Shown here: positions 22,927 to 36,985 of the stretch, piece after piece | Layout: every line of letters starts with the position of its first letter | Position numbering within the stretch: the stretch's first letter is position 1 | Assembly (NCBI GenBank): GCA_904063045.1 | Contig: CAJFCJ010000013.1 | Coordinates: 1,594,156-1,658,155 of the forward strand | Source of the DNA: Dimorphilus gyrociliatus | Taxonomy: Eukaryota; Annelida; Polychaeta; Dinophilidae | DNA: 64,000 bases | Direction: 5' to 3' | Position numbers and translations under genes: made by a program | Notes under the pieces: model-generated | The model's input: only the letters and a program-made list of their open reading frames with translations | Databases searched by the model: none | What the model was told of the DNA's origin: nothing

Positions 22927-24979
22927 TTATGACATGCATAAAGTAGGCCTATTTGGTGCTATATTTTCAAGTTCAGAGAGTGTCATAATGGCGTCATCCA
23001 ACCCGCAGTCCGATGTAAAATCCGTTGAATTTGTATCTAATTTGTCATTGGAAACATTTGCGTAGGAAAATATGCATATAACTGCGTAGTTGATTTCACT
23101 CGCCTGTATTTGAGAAGAAAGAGGCCATTAAGAGAAAATTATAATAAAGAAATTAACACTGGAGAACAGAGAGGAAAATTATTAATTTTTATGCAATTGA
23201 AAGAAAATTATAGCATTAATACAGAATGTGATTTGTCTTTTGTTTTTTTTTTAATGCAAATAATACATAGTCCTGTATAAAAGTTTCTTTTACATTGTAT
23301 ACTTTTAATCAATATCGATAATCTAGCAAACATCAATTCCCTTTAATACCCAATTTACATTGGTTGGCGAAGGTCCAGAGCAACAGGCAAAATAATAAAT
23401 AAACTATATAACTCCGATTATATTAAATTGCTATTTAATAAGCGTTTTTTAACGTGCTATGTACAATGTACAATAGATTATAATAGTACATTAAAATACT
23501 ATTATAATTTTATTGTATGTAAAGACGTATTATTTGAATTGAAAAAAAAAACGACCATAAATCAGATAAATAGTATAATTAACTGAAATTAAGACGGAAT
23601 AAAATGTTGTAAAGAAAATTAAATGGCTTTTAAGAGAAGAAAACCAAAAATTAAGATACAAACTAGCATTATTTTTATCTGTTTCACTTATGGTACGTAG
23701 TGAACTCGGTCCAATGCTGATAACTTTTCTAACTACTCTATTATTATTCACTTCTACATTATTCACTTCTACATCATTCTCTGTGCTTTCAGTATTTTTT
23801 GAATAAGACCAAGACGATGATCTTTGTCGTGTTTCACCAGGTAAGAACATCTCCCTATGAACGCTAACTATCCTTAGAAATGCCCTTGTCATCTCCTGAG
23901 CCTATAAACATTCGTGAGAAAGGAAGGAAAAAAACAAAACAATGAAAAGGAATTAGAGCATGCAAGGGAAACAAATATATACAGTATATACAGTACATGT
24001 AAAAAAAAAAAAGAGTAGGTGTAGGGGGTAGAACGATGAAATCAGACAGGAGTAACATTATACAATATGCTATCCTGTATAAGTAAAAAACAAAGAGAAA
24101 ACTTTCTACCTACCATAGACGATTTAAATGTTCTAACTATTGATTTCCGAGTTTTGGGATCTGAAAATTAAATTGCAAAAAATAAATAATTGATGAATTA
24201 ATGACTAAAGTAAAATTTAAAAAAAAGAAAAATAATTATTCTTAAATATTATTCAAAAACATTATTATTTTAATTGTACATGTTAATTATATACTGTGTT
24301 AACAGTATACAGAGCATTTATATGTATATATTATGTTTATAAGAAAAAACATATTATATATTGAGGTTAATAAGAATATTGATATTAAAAAAGTATAATA
24401 ATAATAATATTAAAATAGATAAAGCACCGCTCTCCTCAGAAAATTAGTTAGACTTAATTTAAGATCAACATCGTGCATCAAAGAATAATCATAAAATTTC
24501 CTTTGCAGAGAAAGTTCATCTTAAGATATCTCCACTCATTTTCTTATTAATCACTATTTACAGCATAAGTATATAATTTAATGAATATTTATGATGCACA
24601 ATTTACAAAAGAGTATGAGTAATAAAACAGTAAAAGAAAACCCCAAAAGCTGTTAATTTATATATTTAGATAAAAACTATAGGGAAAGATAGGCTTGAAT
24701 AAAAAAAAGGTTTTTTTCCCTCTTTACTTAAATGTCTCATTCTCTCTTAATACAGGAAATACAATTGGATACTTTATATGTTTCTATAAATAAAATTCTT
24801 GATCAAAAGAGAAAATAAGAGATGATAATAATCAGCTCTTTCTTCCCCTTTGTTGTACAAGTTCTTTTTACGCATTATTATTACAACAGTATTTCCAGAA
24901 AAAAAAGATATAAATTGTTTGATAATGAATCTTTTTCCCTTTCAAAAGAAACGAAAAAATCATGCATAAAAAATTTTGC

Positions 24980-25015
<36 letters not shown>

Positions 25016-28000
25016 CTGTATATTGCTCTGAGCTTTCTTCCTTTTATTCATATTTGACGAAGTGTTGCTTTTTTTATAAAAAAAATATCAGTTCTTCCTT
25101 TATCTAAAGAATATTAGTTAATTAACGAAAGATAAAGCATACTACAATTTACTATTGCTACACTGATTGTCAAATACGATTGCTCATGTAATAAATTCAG
25201 AATAGAAGATAAAATGACAATTTCTATACATTGTATATCAAACAAAATATATATATATATACAGTATATATATATTGCTTTTCTTATAAAATCAATTATA
25301 TATGAATAATCGTATTAAAAATTATCATGCAAACAACAAGCTTAATAATTCCAGAGAATGGAGGTAGAGATAGAGAGAGCAATAGAGAGATATATATAGA
25401 GAGAGCAACAGAGAGAGCAATAGAGAGAGAGAGAGAGAGAGAGATACTGCCTTACCATACTCCTCCAGTACAAATATGCCATCCTTATGAGTACAGCAGC
25501 GTTTCACCCGTTTTATGTCAATATATAACTGAAATCAAAACCGATTGGTGGAAGTGAGATCTTACAGATGGATAGAGCAAGTTTTTTTTTACGGGATTGG
25601 AAGAAAGGCAGATTGGAAAAAACCGTGCAAAAATGCATAACTCCATACTAACGCAAGAAAAGTAAAAAAAATACAATTCAAAGGGGAGAATTTCTTTGAA
25701 AAAAAAAAATACCTTTTTTTTTAATATTTTCGTACTTATCAAAAAAAAAGGGAAAGCGCAAGTAAAAGAAATTCGCCCCTTTTAAACTGAATTAATCTTA
25801 TTTAAATATATTCGTTTATAATCAACTAACTATTTCTTAAACGTATTGTATGGATATTACGCATTCTTTTTTCAAATATAAACAACAAATAAACCACATA
25901 AGAGACGAACGCAAAATAAACTAATAAACATGAACAACAATCGCCACAACGGTCACTATCTACGCGTGTTTGTTTATTCTAAGTTTGTTTTTTTGAATGG
26001 TTTTTTTCTGTACCTCAATATCCTGCAGCAAAAAAAGATAGTATAAACAATTGTTATCGTTTATTGTTTACCATCCCTGCTTTTATACTTTTTTTTTTAA
26101 ATTTCTTTATAATTTATGACCTTTAAACACATTTAAAGTGTGTATATGAATATATAAAAATGTATATATATACTGTATATATATATATATATATAAAAGA
26201 AAAATATTAATATATATAAATAAATAAATATATATATACTGTATATTAAATGATAATGGTGATTCTTTTTTAAAATAAAACAACGGTTTGATAAATGTAT
26301 AAATATATATAAATATTTTAAAAAAAACGAAAAAAAAACAATGATTAATAAATAAAAAATACACAAAATAATTGAACAACTTAAAAGAAATCATAACGAA
26401 GGGTTCTGTTTTATTCTACATTCGATTAGTTATTCTAATCTATTTAGATCTAAATTTTAAACTAAGAAAGATACAAAATTTTATCATGTTAATTTACATA
26501 TTAATATTATATACAAAAATATAAACATATATGTATATGTTTATATCTCGTATACATCTAGTTAATACTTGTCTTGATGCTTTAGTAACTAAGAACTAAT
26601 ATTCAACTAAATATAGGCACAATTATATATATATATATATATATACTGTATACATATATATATATAAATATAATTACTATTCATATAAAGTATTATACAG
26701 ATAGACTTTTTTTAAGATTAAAAAAGTGAAAGATAGAGATAGAGATAGAAAGAAAAATGGATAGACAGATATAAATTTTTCTTAAGTGAAAATTTTGATT
26801 AAAGCTTGAAAACAAATATGTAAATATTTACTTCAACAAAAGAAGAAATAAATTAAAATTGAAAAATTTTTGTTTCAAAAACGAAGCAGATAAAAATTAA
26901 AGAGTAAAAAATTATGGCAGTTGAAAAAAAGAGATAATTGATTTCGTGAAATTTAGTAATAATTCTTTTTAATAATTTTTTTCTAATAAAACAATTTTAA
27001 TATAAAAATTAATTTCTTTATATTTATTAATTTTTAATATAGCTATAGTACATATATAAATTAATATATTTACTATATCTATTCACTTATGTAATTGTTT
27101 GTAAACAAAAAAAAAACATAATGAAAAAGATAAGTTATAAAAATTTGTTGCTGTATCTAGGTTTTTTAAGTAAAAAAAAAGACAACATGGACGAGGAAAT
27201 CCGATTGACAACAAGAGGGAAAATGGAACATATAGAGAATTTAAAAAAGAAAACACAAATAAAAAAATTTAAAGATAAATTTTTAGCTTATCATAACATA
27301 ACTATTTAATTTTGAGTTTTTTAAAATGATAAATATTTATTAGCAATATTTTAAATGAATAAATATATATATATATATAGATAATAGATAGTTTGTCTAT
27401 TTATCTATATAATATACATTTATATACTTTTTTCTTTCGTATAATTTCAAACTTTATTTAATTATTGAAAAATAATAGGATTTAGTCAAGCAAATAAATT
27501 GCTGACATATATTTTCGAAAATAATAAAAAAAGGAAAGAAATAGAAAAAGCTCTTTTTATTCGATTTTTAAAAAACGTTCTTTCGTTCTTTTTTTTTAAA
27601 GGATATTTCTATTTTTCCATTTAAATTTTTTTAAATAAAACAAATAAATAGTAAATATAATTTATATAAAATTATAAAAGAAGTAATAAAAGAAACGTAC
27701 AAAAATAATAATAATAAAAAAATTATAAATTAAGTAAGAGAACGATATACATTTTCTGCGAGACTAAATCCTAAAATAATGAATGGACTTCAATGAAATA
27801 TTTTAAATTATTCGATCATCTCTTTAAATAAGTAATTGAAATTAAAGATAATTTAAAGAAAATATTTCATGAAAGTGTTAAAACGAATGTATACTGAAAA
27901 AAGCTGAGAGATAAAGTAAAATACTTTATGTCAGGTCATTAAAATATATATATATATATTTTACCATTGGTATATATGTATATATGTTAGTTTCATATAT

Positions 28001-31000
28001 AAATATATACACAGTATACTTTCGTTAAGATATGATAAGCTTGAAGAGATATATAAATCTATTATAAAGGTAGATTTTTTGAAAAATTATTAGAAAATCA
28101 CTTACCTTACTACTGTGTAGTAATAAATTAATTCCATCTTTACAAACTTTTAGAATACCACCCTGACCAGTTTTAACGTCTTGCACAGGAAACGTACCAC
28201 CAGGCGATTTCGAACCTTTTGAAAAAAATAACTCAGATAAAATGAAATATACTAACTAACTAATATACAGAGTAGGTAAAATTAAAGATGAAAGAAAGTA
28301 GTTTGAAAAAACTTACTAATGTCGAAAGGTTTGGGTCTGGCTTTATCCATAGCATCCTTAATGCACTCGTACAATTCTTTACACTAAAATAATAGAATGG
28401 AATAATTTTACTGTCGGAACCTAATCATTTCTTGATTATAATTACTTTTTTTGTATAGAATGTTGTTGGTTCGGATTTGCCGTTCTTTTCCCGCCAAAAG
28501 CATATAACTTTAGTTTGACTACAACATGTCATATTGACCAATCTCTCATACCACCATCTAATAAATTAAAAGAGAAATTATGTAGACAAAATATAACACA
28601 ACAATAATATCGCAGTATATACAGTATTTGCCTCTCTGACATGCATATAAATATTTCATACCTGTCTCTAATTGTGCCATTAACGCTACGAAGTATTACA
28701 CAATCATCGCAAACTTCCATAAATAGCATTTCTCCACTATTATCCTGACCTTTATGAACGTTGAACGAGAGTTTATACATCATCCTACTTCCAACTGGTT
28801 TAAGATCAATGTCATTGGCATTCTAATAGAGAAAAAAACATCAGTTATTGATAATAATATTTATTTCTTTATGTATATATTACCAGTTTATGAATTTCGT
28901 CCAAAAGCTTGTTGATTTGTGCGCTATACTGTAAACCAATATGACATTTCCCAAGAAGCCTTCTCACCTTTCTCTTTATTTCATTCTTACTAACTCGCAT
29001 CATGACCATAAAAGCAATCATATTATACAACATTGTCGTTAACAGTTTGTCTTCGTCATGTTCTACTCGTTTTCTCTCGACGTCTTTCAGTGACTCGTAT
29101 CTTTCAATCATCTCACCTATTCCCTGATCCATACCAATAATATCTCGTTCTTGGGCTACTGCATCGAGGAAGGAATCTTCCCAAAATTGTAATTTGTCCC
29201 ATAGCCATGATCTTTCTCTGGCAACCGTCGGTTCGAATAAATATGTGCGCTTATTTTCTGGACTAGGCAAGCTAAAAGTCAGTAAATTTCCATCCGTGTA
29301 ACGATATCCCCCGCTCATAGGAGTTTTAGCATTACTCAAAAGGGTTAGAGATCGCCTACTTTTGCTCGTACTTCCAGTAACAGTAGACTCTAATTCTGTA
29401 TCCGAAACGTAGCTTCTAAAAGAACTGTGCTGACCTAATTTTAAATTTCTTCTACCATCTTCACCAGTAAAATCTGAGCTGGTGCTAACAAGAGTACTAG
29501 CGTCAGATATTTCAGAGTCCATTGAAGATAGTTTTGCTAAATCGCTCTTCTTTCCTCTCATCAACTCTTTATTCTTAACTAACTCTCTCAAATAGTCTCC
29601 TTGTTCTCCACTAGTCCTCTCCAACCCAGCCGTATCAGTTATGACTATATTTGTCGCTACAATATTTGCATTTGGTTCAACCATACTCTGCTCATCAGTA
29701 GTAACATTTGCATTTCCTGTAAGTAGAGAAAAAAGATATAAAAAACTTAATTCACATATGAATACACTTTTTATAAAAACATCTATTTTTCATTGAAGAA
29801 TTTCACAAAAAAAATTAATCCTTTACTTAACAACGTTACAATAAAAACAAAAATGAAAGAAGATTCCAAAAAAAAAAAGTAAAAACACCATATCGATATC
29901 AACATATTTTTTCTTGTATACATGATGAGAAAAATAGATGGAAGTCTCCACTTAAAGAATTAAGAAAAAAGCCACTGGCCTTCAAAAGCTGATAAAGATC
30001 TACGTAAAGGTTTCGACCATCCACTCAAAATTGATCCTTTGTTATTAATTTTTAAAATGAAATAATTTGAGATTTTTTATCATGCAAAAAAAAATTTATA
30101 ATTGAAATATATGCTATATATACTGTATATGTATATAACTACAGATGTGTAATACTTGAATTCATAGAGTAAGAAGAGATAAATTTTTAAAAAAGGAAAA
30201 TCTATATATTCTATACACTTACCTACTGTACCAACAGGATCGTGTGAAGAGTCTGTCACCATTGAGCTAAGGCTTTCACGACTTCCAAACGGTGAATTAG
30301 TCTTTTAAAAAAGAAATTTCACCTTAATAAAAGCTGAAAGTTAGTCTATTTTTTTAAATACTTACCAAAGATGGGTTGCTCGATTCGCTTTTATTTGATC
30401 CATTATCCTTTTCCCAATAGTGAGTATGAATAATCTCTAATAAAGCGAAAGCCGATGACATTCCACCTAAACCATTATTATTTTGAAAAGAATGCTCCAG
30501 ACCCCCAATGATAATTTTCATTAGCGTTAACATGTCTTTAAACACTTTCTTGGAAATGCACTGAATGGAAACGAATACATCAATTACTTAATGATAGAGA
30601 AATAATAGAGAAAGGGCTTAGTGAATTACTTACAACGTCCTCGACATAACGATCTTCGTCTGTTAGCTTCCTCTCGTTAGACGCCTTTAGACGACCAAGA
30701 ACAAGATTTCTATAATTCTCGTCCTCCATTAGTTTTTTAACCTTAGAGGCTCTAAAGAATCCAACGCCTTGACCAACCAAGACGTCACTAACGACATCTT
30801 TTAAAAATTGTTGACTTTCACTGAAATAACAAAAAAATTAAAATTAATAATATTAGGGGAAAAAGATCAATAGAAAAAAATTGTTTACTTGTTTGTAACT
30901 GCTTTATTCTCTATCGTTGCCTGCTTTACAGTTTGTGGTTCCATTCTTTTAGCAACAGCTTTAGAAAGAGATGACTTTTCTAGAGATTTCTTACTGCCTA

Positions 31001-31232
31001 AAGGTGCATAGGGCTTTGGTGATTTCGTAGATAGTGCAGGCTTAGAATTGCCTGTTGACAAGCAATATGAATCGTAAATATTATTTTATTAAAAAAAGAG
31101 TATATTCAGATTTATATAGAGAATCATTGGTTTCTATTACAACATTTATAAGGTTGCTGTTTTACTTCCTTTCCTTTAAATGACATGAAATCTTACAATA
31201 TATTAGTGTATATTTATATATATAAACATTTA

Positions 31233-31277
<45 letters not shown>

Positions 31278-34200
31278 TAAAATAAAGCTACTTTTCTGCT
31301 TCTAATATATACAGTATATACCAGAGACAAAGTGAAAATAGCTATTTTCCATCTAAAAATACGCTTTTAAAACAGTTTGAATAGCTTAAATTAAAAGCTA
31401 ATAAGGAGAGATCTAAAAAAATAATTTATCAAATAATCCCGTTCTTCATTTGAACAATTGGTGAAACGTTAAGGGAAAAAACAAAAAAAGAAAAACAGAA
31501 CGTTTTTTTTTATTTAATCAATAAATTTACTTTCTTTTCCTTTTCTTTTTTATAATACAAATATCTAACATATAAAACATGCATAAATTGATTGGTTGGA
31601 ATGAGTTGAATAACTAAAAACTACGTCAGTGTTTATAATAATATATCGACACCTGTACCTCTAGCAGTTTCAAAAGTTTCGTTAACTTTCGCGAGAAAAT
31701 CCATATTCTTATCCTTTAACCCTTTAAAAATTATTTCGTTTTTGCTAAATATAAATATAAAAAGAGAAAAACACAGACACATACAGGACATATATATAAT
31801 AGAATATATATATATATATATATATATGTACAAGCTGTATATAAATAAATGTACCATATATACATCTATATCTATATATTTTCAATAGAAAGTTTAAAAA
31901 AACCCTCATGCAAAGAGAAATGTAAATATATATATTTGAAAGCAGTATTTACTTACCAAAAATTTCTGATAATTTGGAAGAAGCACTTTCGGTAACATCG
32001 TCCAATTGATTGCTTATAGTTGAGAAAACCGAACTTTGAGATTCGGTTCTTGCTTTTGTTGATGGTGATGACAACGTTGCTTGTTTTTCTTGTATATTTT
32101 CTCCTTTTTGACTTTTTTGACTATCCGAACGACTTAAACTCTGAATAAGTAGTTTTTGTTATTGATTTTCGTTTAAAAATACGTACACAAACAAGTATTT
32201 AAAAAAACTTGTTATTGAGTAAAAAAACAACTTATAAAATGAGAAGAGGGAGAGAGGAAAAAAAAACAACTGACGAATGAGTATTTTGTAAAAAGAAGAA
32301 AAATACGTGATTACAATCATTAAACGGATCTGTATTTCGATACAGATAATGGGCAACGACAAGTTTATTTCCTAAAAGACGAAGAACAATTCAATGTCGG
32401 TCCGTCCGGCTGACAAAATGGGGGCGGGGGAGAGGAACTATTGAGGAAAGAATAAATAGTTGGAAAGTGCGTGACGAAACTATAATTAACTATAAAAAAT
32501 TACGGTACATTCTCAGCAAAAAAAGGAAAATATCTGAGTACAACATGTAGTCTTATCACGAACCCTGCTTTTTAAATTCGGCGGTGGAGGACGTTGCGGT
32601 CGCCCTGGAGAACCTGAAGTCGGAGTTTGGGGCGTTGGCGATTCCGGTTTTCCGGAAGACTTCAACTGTTGCATTCCCCTAGCCGCCAAATTCCCCGAAT
32701 CATAACGGAAATATTCTCCTTCGCACTGCCGCGCACATTTGTTTTATTGATTTTTTTTTGTCGTTATAGTTTTTTTTAAGCCGTAATAGTCGTTTTTTTC
32801 ATGGTATTTTTTTTGTTATTTCAAATAAAACGACCAAAACGGTAAATACAAAAAATACAAAACAGAAACATTCTGTTGCATTTACCTTTTGTGAAGATGT
32901 TTTTGTCTTTTCATCAGGATGTGGTGGCACATCCGCCAATGGAAATTGCGGTCGGACATTTGTCGAATAAGTAGGGCTACTGGAACCATCTGTCGAATCT
33001 GAATCTTCGTCAGGTCCACTCGTAGGAGCTTCTGGAACGTGTAATTTTGACGGCGGACTAAATACTCTAGATTCATCTACAGTTAGAACTTGGCTTTCGT
33101 GATAGATTTCTGAATTGAAAAAAAAAATTAATTTAGACATTAAAAAAACTAATAGTAATCTTTATTCTTCTATGAGGAAATGAAATGATATTATTTGTAC
33201 AGTATTTTACATTTCATAGTGTGGAGAAGAGAAGGTTTTTTGTTAATTATTTGCTCGGGAATAAGATTACATAATATTTACCTGGAGTTTCGCCATTTAT
33301 TTCACTATTTTGTATGTCTATAACAAAATCGGATAAAGATGAATAACTAGAACTTGTTGATGCAGCACCCTCTTCGCTATCACTTCCACTTTCGTCTAGA
33401 AAATTGATGATTGAGAATGTTTAATTAAGATAATATCACGTAAAAATTGTTAACCTGTAGGAACATCATCAGAAGTTGCCTGTTCTCTCAACGATCTAAC
33501 AGCGGCACCCAGCGTTGACGTTTCCTCATCGAAAAGGGGAAAGGCGATGAGTTGAAGTTGTTGACTATACCACTTAGGTTTATCACCAATCTGCTTAGGA
33601 TCAACTGTCCAAGTTTGCACCCTTGCAAATGCATCATTCGATGGCCTGAGTAGCCATTCAGCGAAATATTCTACAGCCTGAGTCCGAGCTAGCTTACTAG
33701 TAAACTGACTCTGTATCGGCCGCGATTTACAAAAGCTAGCCATTTGGAAAGCAACAACGGGTCTTGGATACAATCTTAACGTTCTAGTATGTTCCGATAG
33801 ATTCCCAAGTATGTTTTGCGAATTGAAAAATCGTACCTGTTTTAATTATTTTATAGATGAGGTAAGAAAAACTCACTTAAATATATATTTTTTAACAACT
33901 AAAGAAACCTTACCATAGCAACTCTTGTAGCTACATCGACTGAATCTATGTCATTTCCGTAAATTAACGGATTAAAACCCGTCGACGTAGTGGTCATACT
34001 TTCTCTTCGAGCCTGCCACAAATCAGGATTTTGTGCCAAAGCATCCAAATTCTTTATGGGTTGTGGATTCATGCTCATACTCGCCAAGGCCTAATAAAAA
34101 GAAAATGTTAACATTTTCTGTCATACTGCATCATATTTATAGAATAGTTAAATAAATACAGCAAATCATCTATGTGGAATTATTGAATTTTTTTAATTAT

Positions 34201-36985
34201 AAAAAAGTATATAATCCTCTCTTTTTTTTTCCTCCTCAAACTCCTGCATTTACTCTCTTCAATACTCTAATTAAAAGATTTTTCTTTAAAGAAAATAAAA
34301 GTAAGAAGGTAGAAAGGAATAAAGAAGGAAGAAAAATAAGGCAAGGTATATACTTTATATGTTCATAATGTATATGTAAGAGAAGAATAAATTCTTTTAA
34401 AAAAACAAGAAAAACATATACGTCTTTGCCAAGGTTAATTAATAAAATAGCTTGAAAGAAAACGCTTACACCTTAACAGAAAATAAAACAAGCAATACGT
34501 TACATTGGCTTTGATAAATAAAAAAGATTAATATCATTGTTCTTTCTCTCTCTTTTTTTAATATAAAAGCTTAAAGCAAGCGATGCTCGTTATAGAATCT
34601 TTTATACTGTCTCTGGTTAACTTACATTTTTGTTGTAATCGCTTTTAGTCTGTAACTAACGAATAACTTCGGACGTTAATATTGTATATAAGAACACCAA
34701 CAGTTATTCATTGCATTTAAATGATTAATAACCTGTTAAATTTTGTGTATTCTTTTTTAAAAAAAAAAAAAAACATGTTTTTTGCTATTTTTATACTTCT
34801 TACTCTTTACATTTCTGCTTTTTCTTCTCTAATGTTCTCATTTTATCCTTTTTAATTACATTAAATTAAGCGGTGACTTTTAAAATGTTCAAGTTACATA
34901 TATTATAGAATCGTTTTAAAAACATATTATCTCTTAATATATAAATATGTATTTTTAACATCTCTATTCTCACTTCTTCTATTCTACATATCTTAATAGA
35001 ATGGCGAATTTTTTTTATTATTCTTACGGCATAAATATTTCATATGCCTAATAGGCTGAATTTGATGCAAGAGTAAATTAGATTAAGCCAAAAAAAAAAA
35101 TAAAATAAAGAACTTATAATGCATTTCTCGCACAGCAAAACTAAAAATAATCAACGATTTATGCTTTTTCCTCAAGGAATTCTAACTTACGCTGATATAT
35201 TCTGGATTCCATAAAATTTCGGGCTAAATAATAACAACTACGTGCTAAAATTCTACAATAAACTTATGGTAAATACCTGTTTCAGATGGTTCTTTAAAGT
35301 AGAGGCTTCCGGCTCTGGAATTGTAGGTAAATCTTCGGCATTCTTTGGTTTCGTAATCTGAACGAGAAGATTATAGAAATATTATTAAGAAATATAATAT
35401 ACTTAATGTGAAAATTATTGTGTGTATCAACCGAGTTGGAATCAAGATCTATTAACCAAACATCATCGGGTAGACGGAAATTCTTTTTGTATTTCAGAAA
35501 AGTTGCCGGTATACCAATTATAAAAGGTGTAGGTGCTAGTAGTAGCTAGAAATAAATACAAGTTTGTTACAATATATAATTAGAATAACATATCTAGGTA
35601 GTATATCTTATTATAGAGACAAATAAGAAACTATTGTAGGAAATTGTCAAAGATATTTTTACCTGTTCGGCCGAACTCATACACGTTGGTAGGAGTGGTA
35701 TCTTAGGAAACATGTATTCCAATGGGTACAGCATGGATACGAAAGCCATTACACTCATTGTTAAAGCGTTATAGTCCCGAGATTGTAATATAACCTTTAA
35801 AAGAAAGTAATTATATTAGCATGCTATAAACGTGATAAGAAAGTAAACTCAGAAAAGTGAGACTAACCTTATGTTCTAGCATAATGCACGTTAATACTTT
35901 CAAACATGTATCGACCCCGAGTAATTCTAGAGGTAGATGAAGGGGGAAATCAACCAATGAAAAACGATTTCGTTCGGGTAAAGCAAAAAGAAACGGTGAA
36001 TAAATATCGGATGGAAGCACTTCAACCTGTAAACAAATTAAAAATTTATTAGTTATACATATCATATTCGTAAAATTGAGTGAAAATTACCTCAACGCGA
36101 GTCTTTCCGGGTACCGGAACAGGAGCGCTGAGTAGCCTAAATATCCATTTTTCTATCTCTTGCACCTCTCTCATTACTAAACTGGGCATATTTTCTGTAG
36201 ATTGACCAGTTAAAACACTCCAAACAGTATCCCTGAAGGTAGATTGTTTTTTTTTTAATAAAAATATGACAGGCATATATATATATATATACAGTATATA
36301 ATAAAATTGGATGTTAATCAGATTAGCTATATTATCCAGGGAGTAGTTAAGGAGAATGTACAAACCTGTAGATGCATTTCGAACCTCCGGCTCTTTTAGG
36401 CCCTGATCTTTCGTTGCAAGCTTTAACAGTTTCCCTGAAGACGTTTAAACATTGCCTAAAAGTCTTAAAGAATGGATGATGACTTATAATGCAAAGAGAT
36501 GTTAAAGTATTATTTCGAATTTTGGATGCTGTCTTTTTACGTCTCTGCGTGTGTGGCGATTTAGGAGAACGAGGTCTTTCCTCCTCCTGGGACGGAAGAC
36601 TCAACGATGAACTGCAATCCGACAACGAAGGAGCATGTCGATCAAATTTGTAGTGATCAGATACAGGAGCACGGCGTTCATATGGTCTATAAAAGTTCAA
36701 ACACATTCCATAACGTTCAACGCCGGAATCTTTTTCCGTTAGCGTAAATACGAATGAGGTGGATGATTGAAGAGCAGTTTTCTTTGCACTAACACTTATA
36801 CAACCCTCTGGTTGGCAAAAGAAAACAACATCCGGAGGAAGAGAAAAGTCTTTGTGATCTTCTACGGGATATCTTCGAAGTAGTTCAGGAGTCTGGGCAA
36901 CATTATTATTACGGGATGGATGCCGAGAACCCACAATAACGACATAATCCAGAAGACGAGGACAGAGATTCTTTTTTTCCGTCAT
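22927..36985 (-). CDS. MADD: MAP kinase-activating death domain protein (MADD / Rab3-GEF)
   Basis: A DENN-domain exchange factor for Rab3/Rab27, active in synaptic vesicle traffic and MAPK signalling. About 25 exons give about 1585 aa (human 1647): 36366-36985, 36091-36232, 35868-36026, 35663-35794, 35432-35545, 35277-35357, 33914-34090, 33455-33836, 33282-33395, 32886-33109, 32564-32725, 31957-32140, 31659-31721, 30889-31051, 30634-30820, 30366-30560, 30223-30301, 28884-29716, 28662-28822, 28446-28557, 28317-28383, 28106-28215, 25456-25528, 24114-24160, 22927-23103. The N-terminus ([30 protein letters not shown]) opens the u[19 protein letters not shown] and [20 protein letters not shown] mark cDENN and dDENN. 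The C-terminal module has FFMEVCDDC-like, FPVQD and GIFVLEEY blocks. Linkers are Ser-rich. An alternative last exon exists (separate entry). Confidence 0.95.
23530..23901 (-). CDS. MADD: Candidate alternative terminal exon of MADD
   Basis: This exon starts after a tttatag acceptor in the same phase (0) as the conserved last exon at 22927-23103, and both can follow exon 24114-24160. It opens with [13 protein letters not shown], which parallels [13 protein letters not shown] in the conserved exon (A, E, A, I and S identical). Vertebrate MADD has AHEICYSVLCLFSY here, so the distal exon is the conserved one. The proximal exon then encodes a unique Asn/Val-rich tail and may run to a stop at 23530. 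It looks like a duplicated, diverged, mutually exclusive 3' exon; splicing through it into the distal exon is also formally possible. Confidence 0.55.
   Translation of the reverse strand, partial: AQEMTRAFLRIVSVHREMFLPGETRQRSSSWSYSKNTESTENDVEVNNVEVNNNRVVRKVISIGPSSLRTISETDKNNASLYLNFWFSSLKSHLIFFTTFYSVLISVNYTIYLIYGRFFFQFK
24290..24309. repeat. Perfect inverted repeat TATACTGT-gtta-ACAGTATA
   Basis: Eight-base arms around a four-base spacer, inside a MADD intron. It joins two copies of the dispersed TATACWGTATA motif back to back. Confidence 0.8.
24985..25022. repeat. (TA)n microsatellite with central ACTGTA interruption
   Basis: A long TA run that ends in ATACTGTATA, one of many such structures in the MADD introns. 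Confidence 0.85.
25368..25443 (+). repeat. Imperfect (GA)n microsatellite
   Basis: GAGA repeats with GCAATAGAGA interruptions, immediately next to MADD exon 25456-25528 inside its downstream intron. Confidence 0.85.
26161..26247. repeat. Two adjacent TA arrays with TACTGTATA centres
   Basis: Arrays at 26161-26195 and 26229-26247, both of form (TA)n-CTG-(TA)n. They sit in the 2.6 kb MADD intron 25529-28105, which is otherwise AT-rich, and open frames there are low-complexity. Confidence 0.85.
26624..26668. repeat. (TA)n-CTG-(TA)n array
   Basis: Another TA tract with a single TACTGTATAC centre, same MADD intron. Confidence 0.85.
31203..31276. repeat. Long (TA)n microsatellite
   Basis: Largest TA tract of the window, inside a MADD intron; a TATACAGTATATA copy follows at 31304-31322. 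Confidence 0.85.
34091..35276 (-). other. Long MADD intron between exons 6 and 7
   Basis: 1.2 kb with poly-T/poly-A runs and no recognised exon. Neighbouring MADD introns are 60-250 bases. Confidence 0.6.

Noticed and set aside
26107-26394. Tyr/Ile-rich open frames in the MADD intron
   Set aside because: Translations of TA repeats without any codon structure.
24985-31276. Regularly spaced repeats as a possible CRISPR array
   Set aside because: Repeats are TA microsatellites at irregular distances in the introns of an animal gene.
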